From NCBI RefSeq assembly GCF_031624635.1, contig NZ_JAMQOQ010000001.1, forward strand, positions 1,116,001 through 1,180,000: a stretch of DNA of 64,000 bases. Reading direction: 5' to 3'. A model generated the notes under the pieces. It was not told the DNA's origin. It saw only the letters and a program-made list of their open reading frames with translations, and ran no database searches. The stretch is from Halogeometricum sp. S3BR5-2. GTDB taxonomy: Archaea > Halobacteriota > Halobacteria > Halobacteriales > Haloferacaceae. The translations under genes and the position numbers were made by a program. Positions 1-8,516 of the stretch are shown here, in pieces (the stretch's first letter is position 1; every line of letters starts with the position of its first letter).

Positions 1-632
1 TACCTGAGCCAGGGGCTCATTTCCCTGTAGAAGTAGTTGGACAGAATCCACGCGGGAATCTGCGTCATCGGCGTCACCGCTTGGATGTCTTTGAGCCAGT
101 TGAACTTCCCGCGCGCGGAGAGGCGACCGGCGCGGCTCGTAATCTGTCTGTTGACGTAGTAGCCGGGTGGGTTCGCGTACGGGTTTCCGAAGTCCGGAAT
201 CCGGTTGTTCGGGTCCCGTTGCATCCCGTGTTCGATGTAGACGACGTGGTCCCCGACGGGTCGCGTGATCGATATCTCCTGTCGCAGCGTGACGTTGAAC
301 TCGGCCAAGCGGTCGACGTACTCGGGGTAGGCGGCGAGTTCGTAGTCGTGGTTTCCGGGAATGAGCGTGATGGGAATCCGACTGCCCGTGGCTCTGAACT
401 GCTCGAACAGCTCCGGATACCGGTCGACGAGGGCGTCGAACTTGTCCAGTCCGTCGACCGCGGTGAACTCCCACAGGCCGAACGCGTCGCCGTTGATTAT
501 CAGTTCGGCGTCCTCGTCTGTCGTCTCGAGCGTCCGGAGGAACGACAGCAGTTCGTCCAAGAAATCGACGTGCTCCAGTTGCTCGTCGCCGCCGACGTGG
601 AGGTCGCTGATCAGGTAGTACGCGTCGGTCAT
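1..632 (-). CDS. Metallophosphoesterase, 3' end cut by the window edge
   Basis: The first 210 codons are visible; the gene runs off the left edge. The protein is a calcineurin-like metallophosphoesterase, which hydrolyses phosphoester bonds with two metal ions. The dimetal motifs are in order: SDLHVGG with D10 and H12, NGDAFGLWE with D49, PGNHDYEL with N94, H95 and D96, and EHG with H135. The ATG at 632 overlaps the TGA of the upstream DUF389 remnant in an ATGA arrangement, so the two are probably co-transcribed. The natural substrate cannot be told from sequence. No signal peptide is seen, so a cytoplasmic enzyme is likely. Confidence 0.85.
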   Translation of the reverse strand, partial: MTDAYYLISDLHVGGDEQLEHVDFLDELLSFLRTLETTDEDAELIINGDAFGLWEFTAVDGLDKFDALVDRYPELFEQFRATGSRIPITLIPGNHDYELAAYPEYVDRLAEFNVTLRQEISITRPVGDHVVYIEHGMQRDPNNRIPDFGNPYANPPGYYVNRQITSRAGRLSARGKFNWLKDIQAVTPMTQIPAWILSNYFYREMSPWLR

Positions 633-1156
633 GCGCTCACTCCCCGCCCGGCGGGCGCAGCGACGCCGACGAGGGTCGACCCCGACCCTCGCATGATGCT
701 GATCGCACCCGCGAGTCCCGAACCCAACGCGAGAAAGAGCGACAGGACGTTCGGACTGGTTCGCTCCGCGACCTGCGGAATCTCCTGGATGTCGAGCCCC
801 GGCGGGATGAGAGTCGTCTGCTGAAGCACCGCTCCGAGCATCGCGGCCGTCGCGAGGGCGTGGTGTTCGCGGGAGATTCCGAGCCCGAGGGACCGCTCTT
901 TCAGCGCGGAGAGATGCTGTGAGGCGACCGTTTCCGTCGGAAGAACGACGGTGTACGTGTCGTCTCGAATCCCCGCGTCGGTCAACGCTTCCATCACCGT
1001 CTCGACGCCGCTGGACGGGACCGGGAACTGCACCATCGCCTCGAAATCTCCGCGACCGACCTCCTCGAAGACGGCGTAGTCGACGCCCTGTCCGTCGAGC
1101 GAGTCGAGAACCTCCGCTCGCCTCCCCACGGGTATCAGCACCTCAACGAGTCGCAT
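629..1156 (-). pseudogene. DUF389 (TIGR00341-type) membrane protein with internal and C-terminal deletion
   Basis: The N-terminus (MRLVEVLIPVGRR...) matches the cytoplasmic ferredoxin-like domain of haloarchaeal DUF389 proteins. ATG at 1156 fits the family start better than the upstream in-frame start. About 175 residues remain, whereas family members as I recall them have 300-450. After residue 95 or so the usual first membrane helices are missing. The text resumes in what looks like a later helical segment (TTLIPPGLDI, then VLSLFLALGSGLAGAISIM) and stops in VGVAAPAGRGVSA, where the family would continue with more helices. This suggests an internal deletion plus loss of the C-terminus. A short functional variant cannot be excluded. 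Confidence 0.6.
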
Positions 1157-1414
1157 ACGCGCTACGACGCGTCGAGAGAACAAAAGCTATGAGTGCTCTG
1201 AAAGGCGCACCTCGGCCGACGAGACCCGGATTCGGAGTGCGCGCGTTCGCGCCGCGCCGACCCTTGCGTCCCGGAGAAAGACGGGGGTATGCGCTCGTAT
1301 CTTTATCAGAGAACCGAATCCACCACCCAACTGCCGTTCTCATCCTTGTGTTCACAACAGAAGAGCGACAGTACCGTACCGGTCCAAAACGCGTTCGCGT
1401 TCGTCGAACGGCGC

Positions 1415-2188
1415 TCAGTAGTCCTGTATCTCCAGTTCGATGATGTTCGCGGCGTCCGACACCGCCCGCGGGAGTTCCTCCTCGAAGTACTCGTCCTGTG
1501 CCCGACTCGCGGGGACGGCGACGCTGATGGCCCCCCGGACCGACACGTCGTCCGACTGGGCCTCCCGGATGGGGGCGGCGACGCAGCAGAGGCCGTTCAG
1601 TTGCTCCTCGTAGTCGAAGGCGACGCCCTCGGTGCGCGCCGTCTCCAGTTCGGCATCCAGTCGCTCCCGGTCGGTGACGGTCTGTCCCGTCGTGGCCGGC
1701 AGTCCGTGTCGCGCGACGATTTCGTCGACGCGTTCGGCGGACACCTGCGAGAGGAACGCCTTCCCCAGGGCGTTGTCGTGCAGTCGTTTCCGGTTCCCCG
1801 CGGTGTCGAAGTTGACGGCGTCCTCGCCTCGGTTGTCGTAGATGTAGTAGCCGTAGCCGTGCTCTTCGACCATCAGGATGCAGAGTTCGCCCGTCTCGCG
1901 GGCGAGTTCGTCCACCTTCGCTTTCCCGGCCTGATACGTGCTCATCTGTGCGACGACGTCGTGACCCATGGTCAACAAGTTCAGACTCACCCTGTAACCG
2001 TCGCGTTCGCGGACGACGAACTCGGCGTCTTCCAGCGTCTTCAGATGGTAGTGCGTGGTACTCTTGGCGATGCCCAGTCGCTCGGCCACCGCCGTCGCCG
2101 TCGTTCGCTCCCGCCCGGCGAGAAAGTCGAGAATCTCCAGCGTCCGTTCGGAGGCTTCGATGCGCTTCGTCCCCGTTTCGCTTGTCAT
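1415..2188 (-). CDS. IclR family transcriptional regulator
   Basis: 257 residues with the usual IclR architecture. A winged helix-turn-helix at about residues 10-70 (ERTLEILDFLAGRE, then STTHYHLKTLEDAEFV) is followed by an effector-binding domain at about 80-257 (YIYDNRGEDAVNFDTAGNRKRLHDNALGKAFL, LNGLCCVAAPI, GAISVAVP). ATG at 2188 is chosen over the upstream in-frame start because it sits at the usual distance from the HTH. It is divergent from the amidohydrolase cassette, which it probably controls by binding a small carboxylate or related effector. Two TTCAAC-type palindromes lie between them. Confidence 0.9.
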   Translation of the reverse strand: MTSETGTKRIEASERTLEILDFLAGRERTTATAVAERLGIAKSTTHYHLKTLEDAEFVVRERDGYRVSLNLLTMGHDVVAQMSTYQAGKAKVDELARETGELCILMVEEHGYGYYIYDNRGEDAVNFDTAGNRKRLHDNALGKAFLSQVSAERVDEIVARHGLPATTGQTVTDRERLDAELETARTEGVAFDYEEQLNGLCCVAAPIREAQSDDVSVRGAISVAVPASRAQDEYFEEELPRAVSDAANIIELEIQDY

Positions 2189-2322
2189 GGTCGGGGTTTC
2201 GGACCGAACGATAATCAATTTTCACCACAGTCGAATCGCGTTCCGCGTGCCCATCCGGCCGTCTCTCCGAGGAACCCTCATGCGTTACATACCTACGCGT
2301 GTAATTCATACTCGGCTTCGCG

Positions 2323-2337
2323 TTCAACCTTGTCGAA
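2323..2337. promoter_or_regulatory. Candidate IclR operator (TTCAACCTTGTCGAA)
   Basis: Imperfect palindrome between the IclR gene and the amidohydrolase gene. It shares 12 of 15 positions with the near-perfect sites at 9664, 12914 and 13839. Assignment to IclR is an inference from shared sequence and position. The rest of the 321-base gap 2189-2509 shows no ORF of note, and an A/T-rich stretch at 2470-2485 may be the amidohydrolase promoter. Confidence 0.35.
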
Positions 2338-2413
2338 CTCGCTCGCCGGTGTACGACCGGTGGCAGGTGCAGAGGTACTCCGAGCGGCGGCCGAGGAGGT
2401 TCGCGCACAGGCG

Positions 2414-2428
2414 TTCGACACGATTGAA
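2414..2428. promoter_or_regulatory. Second candidate IclR operator (TTCGACACGATTGAA)
   Basis: A second imperfect TTCRAC-N4-TTGAA palindrome 91 bases downstream of the first, about 80 bases ahead of the amidohydrolase start codon. It is weaker than the sites in the 9.6-13.9 kb block, because TTCGAC is common in this GC-rich genome. Confidence 0.3.
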
Positions 2429-2509
2429 CCGCCCGTAGACTCGCGTTTCGCCCTCTGAGAGAATCTCACCAAAACAATTATGATAGTGTGTTCGTGAGTC
2501 CCATACGGG

Positions 2510-3568
2510 ATGTACCAGCAAGACGGAGAGGAGATATTCGTCATCGACGGGCACGTCCACCTCTGGGACGCCCGCGAGGAGAACATCGTACACCAAGGCG
2601 GCGAGGAGTTCATCCAGTGCTTCTACGACTACCACACCGGGTTCACCCCCGACGAACGGGAGTGGGACCTCGACGAGTACCGCTATTACGGACCGGAGCG
2701 GATGACCGAGGACCTGTTCGGAAACGCGGCGGCCGACATGGCTGTCTTCCAACCCACGTACCTCACCGACTTCTACGACGAGGGGTTCAACACGATAGAG
2801 CAGAACGCCGAACTGGCCGAGGAGTACCCCGAACGGTTCGTCCTCAACGGGACGTTCGACCCCCGCGATGGCGAGGAGGGGTTGGAGTACCTCGAACAGC
2901 AGAAAGAGCAGTACGACATCGAGGGGGTCAAAGTGTATACCGCCGAGTGGCGCGGCGACTCGAAGGGATGGCGGCTCGACAGCGACGAGGCCTTCGAGTT
3001 CTTAGAGAAGTGCGCGGACCTCGGTATCGACAAGATTCACGCGCACAAGGGGCCGACCATCCGGCCGCTGAACCGCGACGCGTTCGACGTCGCGGACATC
3101 GACGACGCGGCGAGTTCGTTCCCCGACCTGGAGTTCGTCGTCGAACACGTCGGACTCCCCCGGTTGGACGACTTCTGTTGGATCGCCGCGCAGGAACCGA
3201 ACGTCTACGGCGGCCTCGCCGTCGCGGCGCCGATGGCGCAGAACCGGCCCCGCAAGTTCGGCGAGATAATGGGCGAACTGCTGTACTGGTTGGGCGAGGA
3301 CCGCATCATCTTCGGCTCGGACTACGCCCTCTGGAACCCGGATTGGTTGGTCGAGACGGTGATGAACGCCGAACTCACCGACGAGCAGAAAGACGAGTAC
3401 GGCATCGAACTCTCGACCGACGTGATGAAGAAGATCATGGGCGAGAACGTCGCCGACCTGTACGACATCGACATCGAGGCGAAGAAAGAACAGTTCCGCG
3501 CCGACGACGTGACCGAGGAGTTCGGCCTCGGAGACCACTACGGCGCCCCCGACGCCACCGCAGACTGA
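2510..3568 (+). CDS. Amidohydrolase (ACMSD/amidohydrolase-2 type)
   Basis: 352 residues of a metal-dependent TIM-barrel hydrolase. Metal ligands are visible: DGHVHLWD with H15 and H17 near the start, HAHKG near 180, VEHVGLP near 213 and FGSDYALWN with an Asp near 267. It is the first gene of a cassette; its TGA overlaps the ATG of the DUF59 gene by one base, so translation is probably coupled. From family knowledge, a protein of this type lies just after the mimABCD/prmABCD propane or acetone monooxygenase genes of actinobacteria, where its reaction is not settled. Here it may be a hydrolase or decarboxylase of a C3 intermediate, or a factor for metalloenzyme assembly. Confidence 0.85.
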   Translation: MYQQDGEEIFVIDGHVHLWDAREENIVHQGGEEFIQCFYDYHTGFTPDEREWDLDEYRYYGPERMTEDLFGNAAADMAVFQPTYLTDFYDEGFNTIEQNAELAEEYPERFVLNGTFDPRDGEEGLEYLEQQKEQYDIEGVKVYTAEWRGDSKGWRLDSDEAFEFLEKCADLGIDKIHAHKGPTIRPLNRDAFDVADIDDAASSFPDLEFVVEHVGLPRLDDFCWIAAQEPNVYGGLAVAAPMAQNRPRKFGEIMGELLYWLGEDRIIFGSDYALWNPDWLVETVMNAELTDEQKDEYGIELSTDVMKKIMGENVADLYDIDIEAKKEQFRADDVTEEFGLGDHYGAPDATAD

Positions 3569-4350
3569 TGTCGAGCAGCACCCACAGCGACGACGGCCCG
3601 TCCGTCTCGGACGTGCGCGACCGACTGGACCGCGTCACCGACCCGGAACTCGACGAGTCCATCGTCGAACTCGGCTACCTCGACGACATCACCCTCCGGG
3701 GGTCGACCGTCGACGTGACGTTCTCGCTCCCGACGGCGTGGTGTTCGCCCGCGTTCGCGTGGATGATGGCGTCGGACGCCCGCGACGAGGTGGAGTCGCT
3801 CCCGTCGGTGGAGACGGCGACGGTGACGCTCCGAGACCACATGCACGAATCGGAGATAACCGAGGGCGTCAACGCGCGCGCCTCGTTCGGGTCGACGTTC
3901 CCGGACGCCGACGGCGACGTCGCCGGCATCCGCGCCTCTCTCGACGACAAGGCGCGCGTCGGCCGGCAGTTCGAGGCGATGAACGCCCTCCTCGACGCCG
4001 GCCTCGACGAGCGACAGATCGTCGCGCTCCGACGCGAGGACCTCTCGCTCGACGACGGCGCGGTGTTCGTCCGCGACGGCTCGGTCGGCGTCTCCGTCGA
4101 ACGGGAACCGCTCGCGGAGTACGTCGAGAAGGTCGAAGCCACGGGACTGGTCGAGACGGGCGAAGACGTGCTGTTCCGGACGCCCGACGGGGACCCCATC
4201 TCCCCCGACCGATTCGACCTCGTCCACAAGCGGAGCCGACTCGCGAACGTCAACATGACCGGACAGGGAAACATCTGCGACGCGCTCAACGAAGCGCGGT
4301 TCGACCCCGACCGGCCCGAGACGTACGGCCCGCACGCCGAGGAGTCGTGA
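3568..4350 (+). CDS. DUF59/MIP18-domain protein with helical C-terminal extension
   Basis: 260 residues, ATG overlapping the upstream stop. Residues about 12-95 form a DUF59 (MIP18/SufT-like) domain: VRDRLDRVTDPELDESIVEL with the DPE motif, then TFSLPTAWCSPAFAWMM with a single conserved-looking C59. DUF59 proteins are linked to iron-sulfur or metal-centre assembly. The remaining 160 residues are mostly helical and I recognise no further domain. The order amidohydrolase, DUF59, alcohol dehydrogenase matches the accessory genes behind bacterial di-iron propane monooxygenases, which suggests metal-centre maturation for a partner enzyme not encoded here. Confidence 0.8.
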   Translation: MSSSTHSDDGPSVSDVRDRLDRVTDPELDESIVELGYLDDITLRGSTVDVTFSLPTAWCSPAFAWMMASDARDEVESLPSVETATVTLRDHMHESEITEGVNARASFGSTFPDADGDVAGIRASLDDKARVGRQFEAMNALLDAGLDERQIVALRREDLSLDDGAVFVRDGSVGVSVEREPLAEYVEKVEATGLVETGEDVLFRTPDGDPISPDRFDLVHKRSRLANVNMTGQGNICDALNEARFDPDRPETYGPHAEES

Positions 4351-4458
4351 GCGGCGAGCACGCTCCGTCTCACTCGCTGTTCCTTCCGTCGGCGTCGACG
4401 TCGAGCGGTGTCCGACCCGCGGATTTATCACGAACGATGTAGAATTACCCTTTGCACC

Positions 4459-5499
4459 ATGTTAGCAGCACGTTTGCACGAGTACACCGAGGACATGAGC
4501 GAACCACTCTCCATCGACGAGGTGGACCGGCCGTCCGTCGACGTCTCCGACGGCGTCGTCGTCGAAGTGGAGGGGGCGGGGTGGTGTCAGACGGACAACC
4601 ACATCATCGAGGGGATGTGGACCGACTACGTCGAGCAGACGCTCCCGATGACGCTCGGCCACGAGAACGCCGGCACCGTCGTCGACGTCGGCGAGGAGGT
4701 ACACACGGTCGAGGAGGGCGACCGGGTCATCTGCCACCCCGTCGCGACGTGCGGGACCTGCCGGGCGTGCCGCCTCGGCAACGACATGTACTGCGAGAAC
4801 CTCTCGTTCCCCGGTCTCACGACGGACGGCGGCTTCGCGGAGTACCTCCGCACGAACGAACGCGCCGTCATCCCCCTGCCGGGCGACGTCGACCCGGCGG
4901 ACATCGCGCCGCACGCCGACGCCGGCATCACGGCCTACCACGCGGTGAAGAAGGCGGTCGACGAACTGAACCCGGGCGACACGGCCGTCGTCATCGGCGT
5001 CGGCGGCCTCGGACACATCGGGCTGCAGTGTCTGAACGCGATGAGCGCGGCCGACATCGTCGCCCTCGACGTGAAGGAGGCGGCGCGCGACCTCGCCTCG
5101 GAACTGGGGGCGAGACACACCGTCGACCCGACGTCGGAGGACGTCCCCGAGGCCGTCGGCGAGTTCACCGACGGCAGCGGCGCCCAGCAGATCATCGACT
5201 TCGTCGGCGCCGACGAGACCACGTCGCTCGGCCCCGACATCGCCGCGGCGGGCGCGGACCACCACATCGTCGGCTACGGCGGCCACGTCCACGAACCCTC
5301 GCAGACGCTCGTCGACGGCGAACTCGCCTACCGGGGGACGCTCGTCGGGCGCTACACCGAACTGCAGGAACTCGTCGCCCTCGTCGACCGCGGAGACGTC
5401 GAACTCCGGACGAGCCGGTACGACCTCTCGGAGATAAACAGCGTCGCGGAGCGCCTCGAACACGGCGAGATAGAGGGCCGCGCGGTCATCGTCCCGTAG
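4459..5499 (+). CDS. Zinc-dependent alcohol dehydrogenase (MDR family)
   Basis: 346 residues of a medium-chain NAD(P)-dependent alcohol dehydrogenase. Catalytic zinc ligands C43 (GWCQTD) and H68-E69 (GHEN) are present, as is the structural zinc loop C98, C101, C104, C112. The Rossmann motif is GVGGLGHIGLQ near 176-186. ATG at 4459 is preceded by an A/T-rich promoter-like stretch (ATTTATCACG at about 4421-4431) and fits the family N-terminus; the upstream in-frame start is not needed. It lies 108 bases after the DUF59 gene. Likely role is oxidation of a short-chain alcohol such as 2-propanol, inferred from cassette context only. Confidence 0.9.
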   Translation: MLAARLHEYTEDMSEPLSIDEVDRPSVDVSDGVVVEVEGAGWCQTDNHIIEGMWTDYVEQTLPMTLGHENAGTVVDVGEEVHTVEEGDRVICHPVATCGTCRACRLGNDMYCENLSFPGLTTDGGFAEYLRTNERAVIPLPGDVDPADIAPHADAGITAYHAVKKAVDELNPGDTAVVIGVGGLGHIGLQCLNAMSAADIVALDVKEAARDLASELGARHTVDPTSEDVPEAVGEFTDGSGAQQIIDFVGADETTSLGPDIAAAGADHHIVGYGGHVHEPSQTLVDGELAYRGTLVGRYTELQELVALVDRGDVELRTSRYDLSEINSVAERLEHGEIEGRAVIVP

Positions 5500-5664
5500 T
5501 CCGCCGACCGTCGCGCCCCACTTTCGACCGATTTCGATTTCTTTCGGTTCCGACGCGCCGACTTGAGAGGACGGCGCGGTCCGGGGGAACGGGTCCGTTT
5601 CGGAACGTGCGGTCGGTCCGTCGAGCGGCGACGAGATGTGGAGTGTGGAGTGAGAGCGGGAGTA

Positions 5665-6762
5665 CTACCGCTCGCCCACCCGCCGACCGATGCCGTCGGC
5701 GGTCCGAAGCGCGTCCCGGACCATCGCCGGCGTCACCTCGAACGGCTCGTTGTGGATGGTCTCCTCGGGGTCGCACGCCGCCTCGGCGACCGTCTCCAAC
5801 TGCGCCGTCGTCGGGTCGTCGAGGCCGATATCCGCGAGCGTCACCGGGAGGCCGAGCGCCAGCGAGAACCCGACGTAGTCCTCGACGAAGTCGTCCGGGC
5901 GACCTTCGAGCACGAGTTGCGTGACGGTTCCGACGTTCACCTTCTCGCCGTGGGTCGCGTCGTGCGTCGCCTCGAGTTGCGTCAGTCCGTTGTGCACCGA
6001 GTGCGCCGCGGCCAAGCCGCCGCTCTCGAAGCCGAGGCCGCTGAGCAGCGTGTTCGCCTCCGCGACGGCCGCGACGCTCTCCGTGACGGCGCCCGCTTCG
6101 ACGGCGTCCACGGCGGAGCGACCGTGGTCGCGGAGCGTCTCGTAGCAGAGTTTCGCGAGTCGGTGCCCGGCCCGCGTCGGCGTCCCGCCCACGACGTTCT
6201 GCCCGCCCGACCGGTACGTCGCGTCGGCCTCGAACCACGTGGCGAGTCCGTCCGCGATGCCGGAGCGGAAGAACCGGGTCGGGGCCTCGGCGACGACGGC
6301 GGTGTCCAAGAGGACGAGGTCGGGGTGGCGGTCGAAGAACCGGTACTCCTCGAACTCCCCGTGCTCGCTGTAGATGACCGACAGCGCGCTGGTCGGCGAG
6401 TCGGTCGAGGCGACGGTCGGCATGGAGACCATCGCCCCGCCCGCCTCCTCACGGACCGCCTTCGCCGTGTCGAGCACCTTGCCACCGCCGGCGCCGACGA
6501 CGACGTCGGTCCCGCGTTCCTCGACGACGTCCGCGACGCGCCGTATCTCCGCGTCGGAGCTCTCCCCGTTGAACTCGAGCGTGTCGGCCTCGACGCCCGC
6601 GGCTTCGAGACTCTCGACGACCCGCTCTCCGACGAGGTCGAGTACGACCTCGTCGGCCAAGAGGAGACACGCCGTCCCGAGCGACTTCACGTGCGCTCCG
6701 ATGTCGTCGGCTACGCCTCGTCCCTGTACGTACGCTTCCGGTGACTCGAACACCTGGGGCAT
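5665..6762 (-). CDS. gldA: Iron/zinc-containing glycerol dehydrogenase-type enzyme
   Basis: 365 residues of the Fe-ADH superfamily, closest in pattern to GldA, which interconverts glycerol and dihydroxyacetone with NAD and also handles 1,2-propanediol/hydroxyacetone. Visible motifs: GAGGGKVLDTAKAV (nucleotide binding), PTVASTDSPTSALSVIYS, DGLATWFEA (metal Asp region), AHSVHNGLT and THGEKVNVG (metal His). ATG at 6762 (MPQVFESPEAYVQG) matches the usual family N-terminus; the longer frame upstream is not supported. It is convergent with the ADH cassette, so it has its own promoter. A link to C3 metabolism is inferred. Confidence 0.85.
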   Translation of the reverse strand: MPQVFESPEAYVQGRGVADDIGAHVKSLGTACLLLADEVVLDLVGERVVESLEAAGVEADTLEFNGESSDAEIRRVADVVEERGTDVVVGAGGGKVLDTAKAVREEAGGAMVSMPTVASTDSPTSALSVIYSEHGEFEEYRFFDRHPDLVLLDTAVVAEAPTRFFRSGIADGLATWFEADATYRSGGQNVVGGTPTRAGHRLAKLCYETLRDHGRSAVDAVEAGAVTESVAAVAEANTLLSGLGFESGGLAAAHSVHNGLTQLEATHDATHGEKVNVGTVTQLVLEGRPDDFVEDYVGFSLALGLPVTLADIGLDDPTTAQLETVAEAACDPEETIHNEPFEVTPAMVRDALRTADGIGRRVGER

Positions 6763-7108
6763 GCGAGAGACAACCACGCCGATTCTGTTAAGAGTTACCA
6801 TACATCTACCGTGTTCTGTCAGTATGTCGTCCGAGAAGTTCTCCGGCTCGGAATGTAGAAACGTACAGTGTAGATATGGAACTAAAAGTTCAAAAGTTAA
6901 ATCTATATTTCGATAACCGACCAACAAACCACACACTTCGACGGAAACGCGAGTCGGTAACCGCGGACCGCTTTCTTCAGCGCGGTACGCCGCTGGCGGC
7001 GGTTCGAGGTGCTTCGACGGGCGGTGAACCCTGCGGAGAGCGACACCTCTATTACGGCCCACGCGCGAAATCCGCCGATGAACGACGGTAGCACGCGGTG
7101 GTGTACGG
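6763..7108. other. Intergenic, A/T-rich, promoter for two divergent genes
   Basis: 346 bases between the divergent gldA and ACT-domain genes. Positions about 6855-6925 are strikingly A/T-rich (GAACTAAAAGTTCAAAAG and CTATATTT), unlike the rest of the window. The stretch contains a short inverted repeat GAACTaaAAGTTC at 6878-6890, which could be an operator. No supported ORF or RNA is seen. Confidence 0.4.
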
Positions 7109-7636
7109 ATGAGTGAGGCGGAGAGTGCCGTCAAGTCGTACACGCTCCGCCTCGAACTCGTCGACGAACCCGGGGAACTGCTCCGCTCGCTCCGGCCCAT
7201 CGCGGAGAAGGGCGGGAATCTCCTCTCTATCTTCCACGAGCGCGGGAACGTCACCCCTCGGGGTTACATCCCCGTCGTCGTCGACATCGAGGCCACCCCG
7301 GACCGATTCGAGAAGATAGTCGAGGCGCTCAGTCAGACGAAGGTCAACGTCATCCAGGCCGGCACCGAGCGGTACAGCAAGGAACTGACCATTCTCCTCT
7401 CGGGGCACCTCATCGACACCGACTTCTCGAACACGCTGTCTCGCATTCAGGAGACCCGGAGCGCGACGGTGACCGACATCTCCATCTCCGCGCCCCAAGG
7501 CTCCACCGAGACGTCCAGCGCCCGCGTCCGGATGGCGACGCAGGCGGGGTCGAAAGAGGAGGTCCTAGCGGCCGTCAGAGCGGTCGCCGACGAGAAGGAC
7601 CTCCACCTCATCGAACCGCTCGCCGTCGGCGGCTGA
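7109..7636 (+). CDS. ACT-domain amino-acid-binding protein
   Basis: 175 residues with two regulatory ACT-like domains: about residues 10-82 (YTLRLELVDEPGELLRSLRPIAEKGGNLLSIFHER) and about 90-172. No catalytic domain is attached. In many haloarchaea a protein of this kind lies just ahead of homoserine dehydrogenase and may sense an amino acid for it. Here that partner is absent and the next gene is a convergent AroD. ATG at 7109 is the first good start and keeps the ACT fold complete. It may act as a free-standing regulatory subunit for a distant enzyme. Confidence 0.8.
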   Translation: MSEAESAVKSYTLRLELVDEPGELLRSLRPIAEKGGNLLSIFHERGNVTPRGYIPVVVDIEATPDRFEKIVEALSQTKVNVIQAGTERYSKELTILLSGHLIDTDFSNTLSRIQETRSATVTDISISAPQGSTETSSARVRMATQAGSKEEVLAAVRAVADEKDLHLIEPLAVGG

Positions 7637-7684
7637 CCGGCGCTCGGAGGCGTTTCAGTGCTGAGAGGGAACGACGAGAGAGGA

Positions 7685-7715
7685 GATGACAGGCGAGTGA
7701 ACGTGAGCTGTCGTC
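7685..7715. repeat. Hairpin with GCGAGTGAACGTGAG loop
   Basis: Arms GATGACAG (7685-7692) and CTGTCGTC (7708-7715) can pair with one G-T wobble around a 15-base loop. The loop resembles the GAGCGA...GAGCGA loops after the tRNA-Ser at 44.7-44.9 kb and the hairpin at 62224. It lies between convergent genes, so it may also act in transcript 3' end formation. Confidence 0.4.
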
Positions 7716-7772
7716 GCGGACGACGACCGAGCGGAGAGAAGATCTAATATCGGAATCGGCCCTTCGAGAGCG

Positions 7773-8516
7773 CTAATCTGACAGCGGAATCTCTTTCGGC
7801 ACGGACACTTCGCTCCGGAGCGCGTCCATCACCTCGTCGTCGACGCTGTTGTTCTTCGTGAGTTCGATGAGCGACGCGAGCTTTTCGAGCGGAATCTGGC
7901 CCGGCGCGTAGTCGACGTCGTCCGCCAAGAGCGGCGCGTACCCGAGTTTGGAGCCGTAGAGGTGACCGATGACACGGGTGTGGCTCCCGATTTCGCCCAT
8001 CGAGATGCCCGCGACGTCGATTCCCTTCTGGGTGGCGGCGTGGACGGCTTCGAGGAGCGTGAGCGTGTCCGACTGGTCCTGCGGGAACGTCGCTACCTTG
8101 GCGATGTCGCCGTACGCCGCACACTCTTCGATGATGGCGTCGAGCACCGCCCGTTCGGGCGTCTCGTCGAAGTCGTGGTGGGAGACGATGAGACTGACGT
8201 CGTTCTCGCGGAACTCGGAGGCCAGCCACTTCTTCGAGCGAATCGTCTCGAACTCGATGTCGACGAACACGACCGAGTCGAACCGCGACGCGGAGAAGAG
8301 GTCGTCGAGTCGTCCCGTGTCGTTCGCCTTTCCGCCGAACCACCGCGCCCGGTTCGTCGCGATGATCGGCAGTTCGCCGTCGTACGCCTCCAGTTGTTCG
8401 ATCGGGTCCTCCGCTTTGTCCATCCGAAACTCGATGAGGTCGGCGATACCCCGCGCCTCCGCCTCTCGTGTCAGATCGTTTGTTGTTGCAGCGAGAGCCG
8501 ATTCCTCGATTTTCAT
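7773..8516 (-). CDS. aroD: Type I 3-dehydroquinate dehydratase
   Basis: 247 residues. It converts 3-dehydroquinate to 3-dehydroshikimate through a Schiff base. Catalytic residues are intact: H114 in SHHDF, the lysine K140 in IAKVATFP and R181 in GEIGSHTRV; EFRMD near 29-33 gives substrate contacts. ATG at 8516 (MKIEESAL) is chosen because the upstream in-frame extension has no family counterpart. It sits in a block with dehydrogenases, an RraA-like protein and a TTT transporter, so it may serve quinate/shikimate breakdown rather than, or as well as, aromatic amino acid synthesis. Confidence 0.88.
   Translation of the reverse strand: MKIEESALAATTNDLTREAEARGIADLIEFRMDKAEDPIEQLEAYDGELPIIATNRARWFGGKANDTGRLDDLFSASRFDSVVFVDIEFETIRSKKWLASEFRENDVSLIVSHHDFDETPERAVLDAIIEECAAYGDIAKVATFPQDQSDTLTLLEAVHAATQKGIDVAGISMGEIGSHTRVIGHLYGSKLGYAPLLADDVDYAPGQIPLEKLASLIELTKNNSVDDEVMDALRSEVSVPKEIPLSD

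Noticed and set aside
4346-4380. Hairpin GTGAG...CTCAC between the DUF59 and ADH genes as another GAGCGA-loop element
   Set aside because: The stem is only five bases and the loop lacks the paired GAGCGA motifs, so it is within chance for this composition.
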